Part shown: positions 24,801-39,800 of the stretch, piece after piece
Layout of the letters: every line of letters begins with the position of its first letter
Position numbering within the stretch: position 1 is the stretch's first letter
DNA from: Luscinia megarhynchos
Taxonomy: Eukaryota > Chordata > Aves > Passeriformes > Turdidae
DNA: 64,000 nt
Reading direction: 5' to 3'
Assembly (NCBI GenBank): GCA_034336665.1
Contig: JAPFBE010000002.1
Coordinates: forward strand, 38,915,406-38,979,405
Translations under genes and position numbers: made by a program
The notes under the pieces: generated by a model
Databases searched by the model: none
What the model was told of the DNA's origin: nothing
The model's input: the letters and a program-made list of their open reading frames with translations, nothing else

Positions 24801-27800
24801 AAATGTGTAGTCTGTCACTGAAACTCCAAGCGCCCTTGAATAAACCAAAGAAACACTGTAAACAAGACACTCTAAGAAAACTGACCAGAATAATCACTTT
24901 TTTTCACAGCAAGAAATCCTGTAACAATTATGCTCTCTATTGTGAAAAACTATAAGGAAGACCTCATAAAAGTAAGTTTTCATAGAGAGAATGAAATATG
25001 GTACTTGATCCATGGCAGTGCATTTGCTTTGACTGAGTCCACGAAAATATGCAAGAACACAAGCCAAAAATTAGGCAGTGTGTAGACTCTCATAGATATA
25101 AATTCATATAGGTGAATAACTAGGGTTTTAAGACTTTAAATTTAGAACAAAAATACACATTTATTAACAACTATGTCCAATATTTTTATTACTATTGATT
25201 TATTAATGTGTTAGCACAATCACCTGAGTAGAACAGCTTTTACCTTCAGCTAATATTATTAAAAAGATAACATTTCTCTATAAAGAACAGCTAGAACACA
25301 ATATATAAAAACAAGTAGTGTTAAACTCTAAGCAAACAAGTTATTTTTAAATGTATGACATAAGAAAGGCAGGAAAAAAAAATACTTCCAAGCCTTTATA
25401 CACCAAACAATTCAGTATTGGTTTTTGCTTCACTTCTAACTTGATCCTCTGTAGTAATTGTAGCACCAAAAACTGATTGATGGAAACCCTGATATTGTAG
25501 CTGCCCTGCATTTGCTGTGGCAAAGTTGAGAGAATGACACTGAGGTGTGAAAGGGGTCTTTAAGAATTCAGCATCCAAACATAAGATGCAATTTAGAAAG
25601 CCAACACAACTCCATAAGTTACTCACCTGCCATATTTTTTATTATACTTTTTTTTCTTATTGTAGTAAGGAACATTGTCTCCTTTAGGCAGTCTTTTCTA
25701 GCTTGATGAAATCTTGACAATTTTTTTTTGTTTACTTCCCTTCATTCTTTTCATCTACAGTTTGTCTACCTTACTGCTAACCACCTTTTCCATATGCGAA
25801 GTTAATATACACTAATGGCAAGATTGATGCCTGCCACACTAATTTTAGGTTTGATGAAAACTCTGCATTCAATTCTATGTATTAGAAATAGTTTGATCTG
25901 TAATAGTTACTATTTATGCAAACCATTTCTGTCAAACAGTCTCTTCCTCAGAATCTCATTTCCAAGGCCTTTGAATACCAAGGAAAATAACATAAGCCAG
26001 TTCTATTCCGTCCACCAATTAATTATCTCACTTCAGAAATTCACATATATAGGACATGTACTAAACCTTTTTAAAAAGTACTGATCCGCGTTTGTCTCTT
26101 CTCTTTAAGGCTGAGAAAGTCAAACATTCAGGAAGACCATCTCACTAGTAAATATTCAAGCTCAAAAGTACCAAATATGGTAAAAAAAAAGTATTTATAA
26201 GCTATTTATGCACAAAACAAGGAATTAGAAGGTAGTGATCTTGGCTGAATAGCCTCCCCCTTCCTAAGGAGGAACAACAAAGAGAAAGGAACAAAAGGAG
26301 AAAGCCAACTAAACCAAATGATTTATGTACATAGAAAAGTCATCTTAAAAGCAGAGTGTTGAAGATTAAATTGCCTCATACTGGTGATCTAAGCAATTAA
26401 ATCCAGTTCCTCCAAAATTCTCTCTGCTTCATCTGTTCTTGCTTCATCAATCCACTCCTCCTAAGAAGTGTTCCAGCAGTATTTGTAAATCAATAAACCA
26501 CCTTAATGGAATGGACAAGATTCTTCTGATACCTTATCTCCTCCACAGACTTACAGTTAACATAGCAACAAATGCACAAAATACAGATGAAGAACTCCCC
26601 CATGCTGTGGGGATTTAAATCCATTTCCAAGCTCAACCTGACTTAGAGATCAGGTTTTGTAAGGACATCAAGATTTTAGTTTCATAGAATTCAATATAGT
26701 ATTGTATGATATAGGATGAAATCACTGGTATTTTACAATCCCAAATCCATTTTCCTCAGAAGAAGAAAAAGGAGTAGATGAAAGAAGTAGAGTCTGTCCA
26801 GCCAGTCAAGATTACTTCCTATTCCTCTTTTGTACTGTCTGTGAACTCAATCATCCCTACAGACATCCATGCCAACTGTCTCCAACAAGGACATACTACA
26901 GGCAGTACTACCCAGAGCAGTTCCATTAAAGAATTGGGCAATAAACAAAGACCTAGCCCAGCCAAGCACATTACACCAAAATTCCTTAGCTCTCCAGGCC
27001 ACACTAGGTAGAGCAGGTAACAGAAATACACAATGTACAGTCAATCAGTTGAAGCACAGGGGAACTACATGCAAAAGGGGAAGCTTGTTAAAAATAAGTT
27101 AGGAAACTGAAAAAGTGTTTCTCTGTGGGATATATTAGGTAATCACAAGAAGTGGTAAGACACTTAAATTCTGAAAGGAAAAAAAAATAAATTAGTGTCA
27201 TTGAAACTGATTAAATGTGGCAATTAAAATAAAGAGACTTCTTTAAAGAAACAAGAGAAACTCAAGCATTCTCTAAAGGGAAACAGAGGAGATGGACAAG
27301 TTAAAACATAACCATAAGGTGGCAAGCCAAAGCAAGAAACAACAGCTTGTTAAAACCAAAAGCAAGATGCTTCTCCAACACATCAAAAGAAAGATGACTA
27401 AGAAAGATCAGGGCACTCAACCTGGAGGAAGGGTTGAAGTCTGACTGACTGCCAGCCCAGCAGCAATGCCAAATTTAAATAACTGCTAAATAATGGTCCT
27501 AGATTATGTTGAAGGGAGCCTAGCCAAAGAGAAATTAAAAAATCAAACCCAAACTTAAGATGCAAAATAAATTTCAAACAAAAGCCAGGGTCATTTCAGA
27601 CTCAGCCAAACCACAAAGGGGAAATACAACCTGCATCTTTTTATAGCTTTGTCTACCCCTTAGGAAAGGGGTGGTAGCTGGATAAGACTTATATTGCTAT
27701 CAGTAAAGGAAAATCCCCAATATAATTAATAGCTACATGTATGTTCCATGTCAACACACACAAAATAGGATTCAGAAAGACAAAAGCAGCTTTTGTTGTT

Positions 27801-30800
27801 TACCTGTTGCAATTGTCAAGCTGCTGGACTTAAAAAACAAACAAATTAACTTAAACAGGGTACATATACATCCAGACTTTTACAATAACAAAGATCAGAA
27901 GCGAGGAAGGAATGAAACACTTCTGCTCAAAGCAAAGTTCAATCACAGAATCAGCCAAGGCCAGATAGAGTTCAAGGAGCTCTTGAGTTCAGTAGAAAAA
28001 TCACAAGCTGTATAGAGCTAGCAGCATAAAGGACTTTGATTTCAGCTCAGAATGTTGAAGAAACTGAAGCTGGGGAACATATAAAATTCATGATTTATGT
28101 TAAAACTAGTGAATTCTTTATTTTCTTAGAATTAAGCCTGGCATATTAGAGTTCACTGTAAGGCCTCTGTACAATTGCAACTCACAGGATTTTTTTTCTA
28201 CAGAACCAGCTATCAAACTATTCTAACTTATCCTCCAGGGCAATCTTCTTCTACTTCAATTGGGGAAATTTGAGATGCGAATCACATGTACAATCCCCTA
28301 TTTTAATAAACTAAAAATAAAACAACTTTTCCCGTATCTTCATTTGAAAGCATTTCCCCATCTCTTTTCTTCAAACTACCTCTGCTTTCACACTCAGTTA
28401 ATGTGAGCTCAGCCTTTTAAAAAGTCCAGCAGGTTTATATGGCCTGACATGAATTTCTGGCTTGACATTCCTTGAGACTTTTCCCTTCCCTGCACTCTAC
28501 AAGACGCTGGCTATTTACCCATCACGGTATCACACTACATAAAGTTTCAAAGTCAGCAAGTTACTTGAAAATATAAACTCAAATGAAACAAAACCCCAAA
28601 TCTTTCCTGCAAACCCAGTCTGTTAAACACAACAATTGTACTTGTTATATCCTGGTGTCTTACACCAAACAGCTCCCTACGTCTAACATTTGTGCAGTCA
28701 TAATATAACATGAATTATTAACTTCCTCATTTTCTGCATACCAATCCACTATGCATGCAAAATGCCAAACATAAAACAGAATGTGACTGCTGGAATATTA
28801 TGTAAAGTGAGAGAAACTAGTACAGGCAATATTGCGACATTCGAAATCTACATTTCAACAAAAAATATTTTACATTGTTCATAAGAAGAACTGTGAACTA
28901 ATCAAGAGAATATTCCACAGGCTGCTCAAAAAAACCCCTTTAAACTAACTACAATTTATATCAGGTACTGAAAACATTAGGATTCTATCTAATTTGGTAT
29001 TTTTCATCATTATCAGATGTTCAGCAAAAAGACATACAAAACACAGTGGACATTAGTAGTCATCTGTACACAAACTTCCTGAACCAGAGACCTTGGTACC
29101 ACTATGTTTTAGAATCACTAATTAACCACATATTTTTTACAGTACATCTCAGCTCTGATGAAGTAATTTTAGCTATCTGGTAATGAATGCCACAATTTTG
29201 CACATTTTAAAGACTTACTGCATTTACTTTCAGCTGATCTACTGTTGAGTGCTTTCCATCTCTTCTGCTATGAAAAGTAAGACTTTAGTATGCTTTTCCA
29301 GAACACTGATGATTTTCCTGACCTTCAAAACAACCCTCCACTCTTTTTTTCCCATCTTTTCCCAAGCTGAAGAGCTGCCAACTATTTAGTCTTGGAAGGT
29401 CAGAGTAGATAGTCCCTTTGTCCCTTTTCTCTTCTCAGTCTACTACTTTGTGACATTCTCCAAGCAAAAGAAGGTCCAGTCATGAGTCTGAAGTTCACAC
29501 AAGGAATCTATTATCTCATAATGGTTTAATTTGTAGACAGAAAAAGAAGTTGCCAACAGCTGTATTTTTGCCTGGTGTTGTTTGAAAATGGGCCCTATAA
29601 TTGTTGGTCTTGTAGACCAACACAAATCTTCAAAGGGTAAAAAACAAAGGAGGTTGTCCTCGTGTTGTCAGCTTTCAAAAACCAGTTCAAACCAGACTGT
29701 TGCAAAGTATTACTTAACTTTAAAAAATTTATTTCTTCCTTGACAAAATAAACATAGCAAGAAGCTGCAGAGTTAGCCCTGTTCTGTGATTATGTTCTCT
29801 ACCTGCCACACTCACAGTGTTCACAGAAATGAACAGAGTGCACAATGTATTTCTCATCTCCATTTTTGTATATGGCCTGAAATCCAAACAATGCACATAA
29901 TCTTTAAGGTGTGAAAATACCTATGAGATGATTAAGTCCAACCTTTGACTGATCACTGTCCTTTCAACTAGACTATGGTGCCACAGCCAGTTGTTTCCTG
30001 AACACCTCCCTGGGCAGCCCATTCTGATATTTAACAACACTTTCCATGAAGAAATTCTTCCTGATGTTCAACCTAAACCTCCCCTGGAGCAGCTTGAGGC
30101 TATCTCCTCTCATCACTGGCAGTGTCAAACAGAGGCCAACCCACAGCTTGGAACAACCTCCTTTCAGGCAGTTATAGAGAGCAGTAAGGTCCTCCTCAGC
30201 CTCCTTCTCTCCAGGCTAAGCAGCCCCAGTTCCCTCAGCCACTTCTCACATGATTTATTCTCTAGACCCTTCACCATCAATGCTTCAAATGGATACTTGT
30301 TAACTCCAGTACTAAAGTAATTCCACTTATACTGATGCTTATGCCTTTGATGGGACAAAAATGCCAAAAAACCAGTTTGGATTTCGAAGTTGAATGCTGA
30401 GCATCCAAACAGTACCTGTGCAGAATTACACACAAATTCAGACAGCACAGGCATAGAGCACAGCAGGTTCAACAGGCCACTGAATAATAACAACAAATAA
30501 CCACGAGTCAGACCAGTAAGCTACTGTAAACTCACATCCTCAAGGCTACTCTTCAGCAACTAGCATTACTCTATCACATATGCCAGCAAAGATCACATCA
30601 CATTCTGATGCTGTCAGAGCCTGCAAGAAAAAAAACAAACCCTGATTTTGACTGTGTAGAAGATGACAAAAAGGAAGATGGACACAGAAGACTACCTGTA
30701 ATATTTTTTTGCCTTCACCAGCATGCTGGATAAAAGTACTCATTTCTCAAAAGCAAAATGTAAAGCTCATATGTCAAGCTGGTAAGTCAGTGATTAACTG

Positions 30801-33800
30801 TATGACATGCTCCAACATGGGGAAAGTGATCCTGGCAAGCACTTGACAGAAAACATCAGGAGGACAGATGGTTGCAGTTCAATGTCTAACGTGCTGCACT
30901 TTAATAAATTTCAGCATCAACTGTAAATACAGAAACACATCTTTACACATCTTTAAGTGAGGAAGAAAAACAACATTATTGGAAAAATGCAAACTGGACT
31001 ACGATATTTTGCTGTTTCTACAGGAAGGCTGCCTTTCTGGGCTCATCAAAAATGAAACTTCAGAACTCCTGGACAGTATCACACACGTTACTACAATGCT
31101 GAGTTTAACACTCAAAAGATCTAGGAAAATAAAATGCTCAAATCAGGAGTATTGAAAGAACTACGGTTCTGAGGTGCTACAGTTTTGAAAAACAAAGGGG
31201 CAAAGGTGTCTGGTTTTCATCAAGTTTCAGTCTCAACATCTGCTACATGAAAAAAAAAAAATTAGCAAATTTGCAATATTTTGTCTTCCATTTTTTCTCA
31301 CCTTGTACCACCTAACCATATTCTTCCCTATTTTGAAGATAGGCTTTAAGAGAAACTAAAACTAAAGGAAAACAAACTGTGTTTGCATGTTAATAGGTGA
31401 CCTGTGGGTCTCTGCACCATCATCAAGTCAGCTTGTATTTGTAATTACAGGTGAGGTTACTTTAGAATTGCACAAAGAGCCTGCAGTGCAGATATTCACA
31501 ATCACCTGCCTGCACTACCACTGGATGGTATTGCAGCCAGTGAATGCAGTGAAATAAAACTAATTTTTGCAACTAACTAAAAACTAAGCTACTGACATAC
31601 TTCTTTCAAATATATTTGAGTCCTATAGAACAGCAAGGTAACAAACTTTCTTTCCCCCCAAAGTGGGAATAAAAGTTAATCTACTTTTTCCTTCAAACAG
31701 GATTTCTATACCCTAAACAGTGCTTTGATTACAACTAAGAGATGTCTTTCAGAATACAGTTGCTTATGAAAATTTGTCATTATAGTACAGTAGCAAAAGG
31801 GGTAGAACCCCACAATGAAAAGAGGCTACTAATATATTTCTTTTGGGGAAAATACTCCAACCAAACCACAAAACAAATAATTCTTTAAATAGCTATCAGT
31901 AAATTAGGAACTATGACATAGCAAAACTACAAAGAAAGGTAAAACTGGATAAAAAGTTGCAACTGATGCAGCTAAGAAGCATAACACTTTTTAAAGCATA
32001 AGAAAAAATGCAAAAAATAACACAACTAACTACTAGCTAAGGATAGCAAAATTGTCATTAGGCAATAAAAAACACTGTCATGTGCAATGCTTTGCAATGA
32101 GAAACAATTAAGACAACATATTTTATGAATAAAAGTAAGTATTTCCCAATGCTCTAAAAGTGGTAAAGATATTTCCTCTACTACTGAGAAATACTTAGAA
32201 ATAAATACATGTGATGGCAAGGTCAAGTGATTTGTTCCTAATAATTCTGGAAAAGCTAGGATTGAAGTCTCAAGTGGCTGACAATTTTACAATTTAACAT
32301 AGTTCTAATAAATTCTTACTTATTAATTTGAAGATAAAAAAACCTCCAAAAAACAATATTGGCCAGAAAGTTTGACACTCAAGTAGAAAATATATAGAAG
32401 ACACTGTGGAACTCAATAAATTAACAGACCAAAACAATCCATGTTGACTACCATCAACATAAGATAATAGTTATGTATATGAAGACCAAAACGATGATTT
32501 TGCTTAAGTTATGCAAAAGTAAGGCAATATAATATTTACCTCTGTGGCTTGATTTACTAGTTGGGTGGTTTCAGAATTTTGTTAGAGCAATAAAGAACAC
32601 AATAAGTAAATTAAAGCTCAGAACAGCATCACACTTTATTGATTTTAAAGAGAACTGGCCAGGACTGTTGCCATATTTAGAACTACTCAACATTTTCAGT
32701 GATTTGAAAGTGACTCTAAACACAACTCCTGATAGCATGTTGTGGGTGACACAGGCATTGATGAGTAGGAGAACAAGGCCAGAAAGACCAAACAAGGCAG
32801 ACTTATTAAAAAATAGATTGTATGAGAAAATTAAAAGTGAAGGATATTGTTCAGGTATAAGTAGGGACCATATTTTAAACAGCAGATTAATCTATTCTGC
32901 ACATACCTTTTGTGCAAATTAAGAAAATGACCCAAAGGATGGCAAGCATGTTCAGCAGCAGTGCCTATCCTGCAGGAGTACTTCCAGTTCTGATAAAAGG
33001 CACACTTTGGATTTCACTTTTTGGACAAGTAAATTCATCCAACATACAAGAAACTAATGTCCTAAAGCAAATCTCTGTGAATGACAGCATCTCCTCAACA
33101 AAATAGCTCGTGTTCACTTATATATATATAAATTGAGTATCTAGAGACCACCATCACTCACATCTGTGGTCACCCACAGAAAAGCTAGTTAAATATGGAT
33201 AAACCAAAAATTCTTCAGAGAGTCAACAAGCAGAAGCAACATAAAATACAGACATCTTGTCAAATGCTGTGTTCAATGCTACGTAGAAGTTGTTCACAAA
33301 TCAAGATTATTAAGTAGGCAAAGCATTTTAAGAGTAGAAACTGTATCTATTGCTGCACTCAACAACTTCTATCACCCCCTCTGAAATCAAGAGCAAGACA
33401 CAAGATTTCCACAACACTGGTTCTAGACTCCAAAGTACCTTATTATCTGGGAGTGCCACCTTCGATGCAGTAAAATATCCAATAGAATTAGACTCTTCTT
33501 CCAGAGAAATATGATGGGGAGGAGGGAGTAAGCAGATATCTAAATAGATCCCAAAAGGACCTCTTTGAAAACAAGAAGCTACATCACCACTTACTCAATC
33601 CTCAAGAAAAGCAGGACAAATCTACATGAAGCAGTAATATTGTCCTTTATCCAGCATTTCAGAGTGCAATGCGAGCACCAAACAGCACCCAAGGTACTTG
33701 AGTTGCAACTGTTACAGCTCCAGAACAGCCTTGACAGCATTTGAGCTGATAAAGGAATCTCCTATAACAAAAGCTAGCTGCATGAATAAACTGGGAAAGT

Positions 33801-36800
33801 CTGGAGAACTGACACAAGAAGAAGGTACCTAGAAGTGCTCAGAAGTAAATAATTTTTAACTATGTTGATGTTAACTGGTCTACAATTAGGTGTGGTACCT
33901 AGGCATTAACATTCTGTTTCATTCCCATCTGCATTTTAAACTTCAAAACTTTGCTATCCAAACACATTTGTTTTCCCATTCACATCAACACAGCATCTTC
34001 AGCCCCTGCTTCATCCCAAAGCAAGTATTATTTGACATCTCTCATTCTGACAATCTTCTCATTAGATCTGCATTCCTCTTCTGTGACCACAAATGCTTAA
34101 TTCTTCAGGGGTGGGAGGGAGAATCAATCACATCTTTCCCCCTAAGTGCACTTAGAAAGGAAGGCTTGCGACATGCCACTTGTAAACTTCCGTACGCTTT
34201 CAAAATTTTTCCTTATCTCTGTTATGTGATTGGAGCAGAGTTCAGAACAAAGATTTAGTACTGGCCTTCCACACAAAGTCTGAGGACAACGCTTGCCAGG
34301 GATGCTCTTTAACTAACAACAGAAGTCATAGAGGCCAGTGCCTCAAAGATTTTTGATTCCAAGACAGGATGATTCCAACAGGTCCTTTTGTTCTTTTCTC
34401 TTGTGAGGAATGTCCTTTTGTATAATAGATCTATTGTTGTATTACTGTCCCAACATCCTTCAGGAAACTCACAGACCTGGGTTCAACCAGACAAGAATTC
34501 TCAGTTACTGTCTACAAACTGGCCTTTCGGCTTAAATTAGAAACTCGGAAACAGAAGAGAAGTTACAAAAGGAAATTATGATTTTACAAGTTCTTTCAAA
34601 ATCAGGATTAGGAAGATACATCAACCTCTCAAGAGTTAATAATGACTACAGGCATGAGGGTTCAATGTAAATATGGAAAAGAGTTATCTACTGACTAATG
34701 GAAGATTTATTGAAAGGACATAAAATAAATGAAAAAGACAGTAATAGAAAGAGTGAAAGTATTAAATGTTGCCTTTATCATACCCTACAGAAAAATGTCT
34801 CAACTGTCACCCCGTTAACATTAACTTCAATTAATTAGCATTGTATCAGTCCTCTGTTTCCAATGGAAGTAAAGCCACTTCATTGTGCTTTACCATTTGA
34901 AATAGCCACAGGCTAACAATAATCACATGAAACTATTCTAAACCTCATTAAAACAAAAACAGTCACAGCTTAAAATGCAACCCCAATAGCACAAAATTCA
35001 GGTACATTAACTTACCTAAAATTCAACCATATCCTTCTCCCAAAATACTAAATACCCACTGGAGCAAGCACAACTGGCTTGTCATTTGAAGGCATGTTAA
35101 AAAAACCCAACAAAACAAACCAAAACAACCTACCTCCCCCCGAAAATATTCCAAACCCATCAACTACTACAGTTCTTGCTGTGTTTGGGGCTCCCTGGCC
35201 TCCTCAGAGGGGAAAGTAACTGTAAGAGGTCTTGCAAACACTCCTGCAGACAAGGGTTCTTTGTAGGCAGACAACCACAAAGACTTGATTTTGTGACTTT
35301 TTCTTCAGTCTAAACTTAAAAATCACACATCTATTTTTATGCAGAATTGAAACATACTTACTCTGCCATTACACGTCTGACGTTATTGGCGTATAACACT
35401 GGATTTTTTCTTTCTTCTTCTGAAGGAGTATACACAGGTAGAAACTGCATACAGAGAACTGAATTATACCAAAAATATTTAACATTTTAAACAATCTTTC
35501 ACAGCACTATGGTGAAAATTGTATACAGTTTGTTGTTGCTCACAAAATTATATTCAGACTACAGAAAATATTAAAAATTAACTTTTAAATACTTAAGTAT
35601 ATGTCAGAGTCCTGAAAATTCATATAACTTTGAGTCTGCTCATTTCTTACCTCATGGAATCCAAGTAAAGTTTTATCTTAATTTCCTAAGTGAGACTCAG
35701 AATTTTTAAATAATTTAGAAGTATTAGCACTTCCTTGCACAAGCCTCACTTACATCCTGCATTATTCAACTCTTTCCAGATAACCAAAAAAAAGCATGTG
35801 CTAAAGGAATACTATTCTATAGCTTAAATATTAAGAATCCAAATTTTAAGGGCAACAGGTATTTACTATCCCCTCTGCACTTTTTGAAATCATGTATGAC
35901 TGCTTAATGTATGGAGAAACGTTTTTATTTCCTGCTATTGGATGCGTTGAAAATTTTTTCCCTTCAAATTGGACATCAGCTATTAACACTCCACTGAAAG
36001 AAAAAATCTACATGAATGCAGATGACCAGGGAACCACAGAACAGTTGATAGAAAGTGGAAAATTAAACCAGAACTGCTGGAGACCCACAACAGAAAGGGT
36101 TGCTTTCAGAATGGCATGGCCTACATTAAAATATCTTCCAGTGTTTTAAGCTGTTTTAAGTGTCCATTGAAAAATTACATAAGCCCCAAGATCATGGCCA
36201 GTCTCACCAATAAAAACCTTCAAAACATTTCATTCTGCCAAGTAACTAACTTCTCAGATGGGAGGAACAAGAAGGGAGCACTCTGATCACCACTCCTACT
36301 CAGTACCAGACAGACAACTCTCTCAGTAGCACATCACAATGAGATAATTTATGCACTGAGCAAAATGCTCACACAATCCTGTGCAAAGCCTCTGAATTAG
36401 AAAAAAATGCTGCAAGAAGCTTAGTTGTAGTACATATAATTACCTATGGGTAGTGAAAATGGTAATTATGATCCAGAAATTTTACACTGGTCTTTAAAAC
36501 AGAAACTAACAACTGGGTAAAGTTGTTAGTCTCTATTTTAAAGGTTTATAATTTCAACAAATACTTCTCAATAACCACGAAGCTAGTTGTGTTTTTAAAA
36601 TCACTAACAGTATGATCAACAGTACCCAAACACTGCCATTAGACATTCATCTGTTTCCTGTAACAGACAAATACTGAATTTATTTTGAATTTTGCTGGAG
36701 TTTTCCATATATGCACCATTGCAGGCTGAAAACATGACTCCTGTCCTCCAGGTTTACACTACAAGCAGGTACACCAGCCACATGTAATACACTAAAACCA

Positions 36801-39800
36801 CCAAGGCTGTGAAGTTAACAGAGATGGAAAGACTGTTCCTTCAGCTTCCAAACCTCATTCCACTTAATAGCCATTTAAAACACAAATAAGTAATTTGTTC
36901 AAGCACAGGAGAAGTTTGAATATGAGGTGATTTCAGAGGTGTTCTACATGCCTGTGCCTAACTTGACATAAATAACACAATTATTTCAACATCACTAACA
37001 AAACTAAGAGAAGAACTCTCAGCTGCTGCAGACTGTCGTGGATGTATGAACACTGAAGTTGACAGGTCAGTAAAACAAACAGACACGAGCCAAAACAAAC
37101 TACATGTGCAGATGATCATACATCCTTTCTTCTTCACAACATTGCCAGCATGCCAGTTCTAAGTACAGGATGGGTGGATGGGCCAATATTTACAGAAACC
37201 TATCATAAAACCTACACAGATGCTCAGTTCTCAATACACATACTGGATTGACACACACAATATGCCAGAATATATATTATATGCAGAGAAGCCCAGACTA
37301 GCTAAGTTTGGATCCTGATTGTTGGCTGTTAAATCTTACTGGCTATCATTTAATAAAAAAACCACTGAAGTTGTGTTGCTTTGTGAGTTATTGGATCATC
37401 AGCACTAACTGTGGTATCCAGCCCGGTACATATATGCCATGTGTTGATGGAACAGAGCAGGAATATAAACCAACAAGCTGCAGAGACCAGGGGAAAAATA
37501 TGACTTTGAACACAAACCAACTAGTTTTTCCTATATCTTACTAGTCTTCACTGGCACTTCCTTACAGAAACAGATTCAACAAGTAGCTCTCAAATACTCT
37601 GCCTCACACTTGAGAGCAACCTTGTAGATCAGTCTGCTCCTCTATCCTCTGCCAACTCCTGCTTTAGGATGGAGCATTTCAGGACGTCACCAGTCAGTCT
37701 GCTTTTTCCCCCCCAAGAACTACCAAAGATCATAGCTTGTTATGCAAGATCTGTAAGAGCTACAGGAACTCAACATCTGCTAGCAGCTGCTGTCTCAAAA
37801 ATCAAGAAAGCTCAGCAGTGTTCACTCCTGTGTGAAAGAACCCATTTTACTTGCCTAGGGCAGAAAACCATGCTCCTGAGAAAGGGTAAAAATCCTGCCA
37901 GCCAGCTGGTTTGTCTTAGCCCTGTGTGAGGCAGTCACTCCCCAGCCCTTCTGCCAAACACAGGCCACTATTCTGGAAATTACATTTGTTTTTCATCCAA
38001 CTAAATTGATAACATAAACCACAAATTTTTGCAACATATACAACTATTGAGTGGCTGGTGCTTTGCATATCCATCAATTTTGAGAATAATTGATTGCAAA
38101 AATAAGCAAACACAGAGCAAAGGCAAGTACAGTTATTAGCATGCAATATATGTTACTATTGTAACACAGTGTATGTAAACATGCCATAGTTCTTCCTACT
38201 GATTTACCCTGCCATCAGTTCCATCTGTCAGAGCTAAATAGATGCTTCATTATTCAAAAAAAGAAAATAATTGCACAACATCTGTCAAATATCCTAAACA
38301 CTTTTCAAATACTGTAATTGTCCACAAAAATGTGGACAAGTCATTACTCTGTGTAAAATGCATAAAGACAAGTTGAAAGGAAAGGCTGTAATTGTTTCCA
38401 TGTTTTCACTACAATAGTCTTCAGCCTTAAAATTACAGTATTTTCCTGAAAACAAAAGTTAAGAATATAGATAAGTTTTCTTTGTGTTTTCCAATTTCAC
38501 ATTCTTAACAATGCAACCTAATAAAAATATTAGCCAGACATTAAATAACTTTCATGGCCTACAAGAAATCACCTACGGTTTCTCTCTACAAGACAGTCCT
38601 TAGTTTGTACATCAGCATTCACACACTTGAATGTCTAACATGCAAAGTTGGTACACTACTTGAAACAGCAATCAGGCCATTAAAAGACAAAAAATTTGTT
38701 CACAAAAGACTCTTTAAACTGAGCCAGAAATGTATCTACTCAATTCAAATCAGTAAAAAAATAAAGCCTTATGCCAACAGGAAAACTCGATTTTGTTATT
38801 TCTTTTTTCAGCTGTATTTTCAGGTGCAGAAGCCATTTGTCTGAAATATATGTGGTATCTTAACCTGTTTTTACAGAAACATACAAGATTTGAATGCAAA
38901 CTTTTACTACAGAATTAAGTACAATATTATGTATTCTGCAACAGCTTCAATACGCTGAAGGTTTTTTTACTGACCTCGATTTCCACGGAATTGTGAAATT
39001 GACATAAAGTGAGCCACAGAATTTCAAACCTAGAAGGGGCGCAAGATAGGGAAGGATGGAGATAAAAAAAAGGTAATGAAATTATAACACATTATGCTCC
39101 AAAGTCTTTGCATAGCATCCTACATGTAGGTATGATCATATTCAGATAAAAATTAACAGAAAAGACCTTTCAAAGTACTTCTACACATTACATTCTGTAA
39201 GGTGGAACGAAAGTCATTTACACTGAATTAGCATCTTAAAAAATAGTCAAAATCAGGAAGACAAGCAGTGAAAGGTAATATATGCATAACATGTTAAAGG
39301 AAGAATAAGTCTGTTTCAGAAAAATGCTGATTTCAGCACAGAGTTGGCAAGATTAATTATGCAACCTCTGAGATTTTATCATTACCTCACATCAGGACCA
39401 AAGTTCATTATACTTCCAAAGCCTGTTAATGGAATGCAGTACCTGTGTTTTAATAGCCTAAGATACAAGATAACTGGAATCAACTTGACCTTAGAAAGCA
39501 TTAAGATTCAAAATCCAGGAAAGGATTTAGGAGGGCTAAATTAGGGAGCAGTGTCAAGTAGCCACATTTTCACACAGTAGCTAGGTAGTTACAGCAGTCA
39601 ATCATTGTGAGGGAACAACTGGTCAAAAATCCTCTGACACAGATAAAGTGTAGTTCCTAGAAGCAAAACCCTACTCATTTTTTTCATACAACCATGCAGG
39701 GCTGCAAAACATTTTCACCCTCCTCCTTCTCATTGAGCTTCCAACACATTAGAGCAAAAAAAAAAAAAAAAACGAATCAGGAACAACAATGCAGCCTGTG

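Larger units (their letters stand above)
24835..35361 (-). other. LPCAT1: LPCAT1 intron 9 (10527 bp)
   Basis: The largest intron in the window, GT-AG. It contains a CR1 fragment at 29902-30300, a TA repeat at 33119-33130 and an A/C tract at about 35099-35130. No exon-like sequence recognised. Confidence 0.9.
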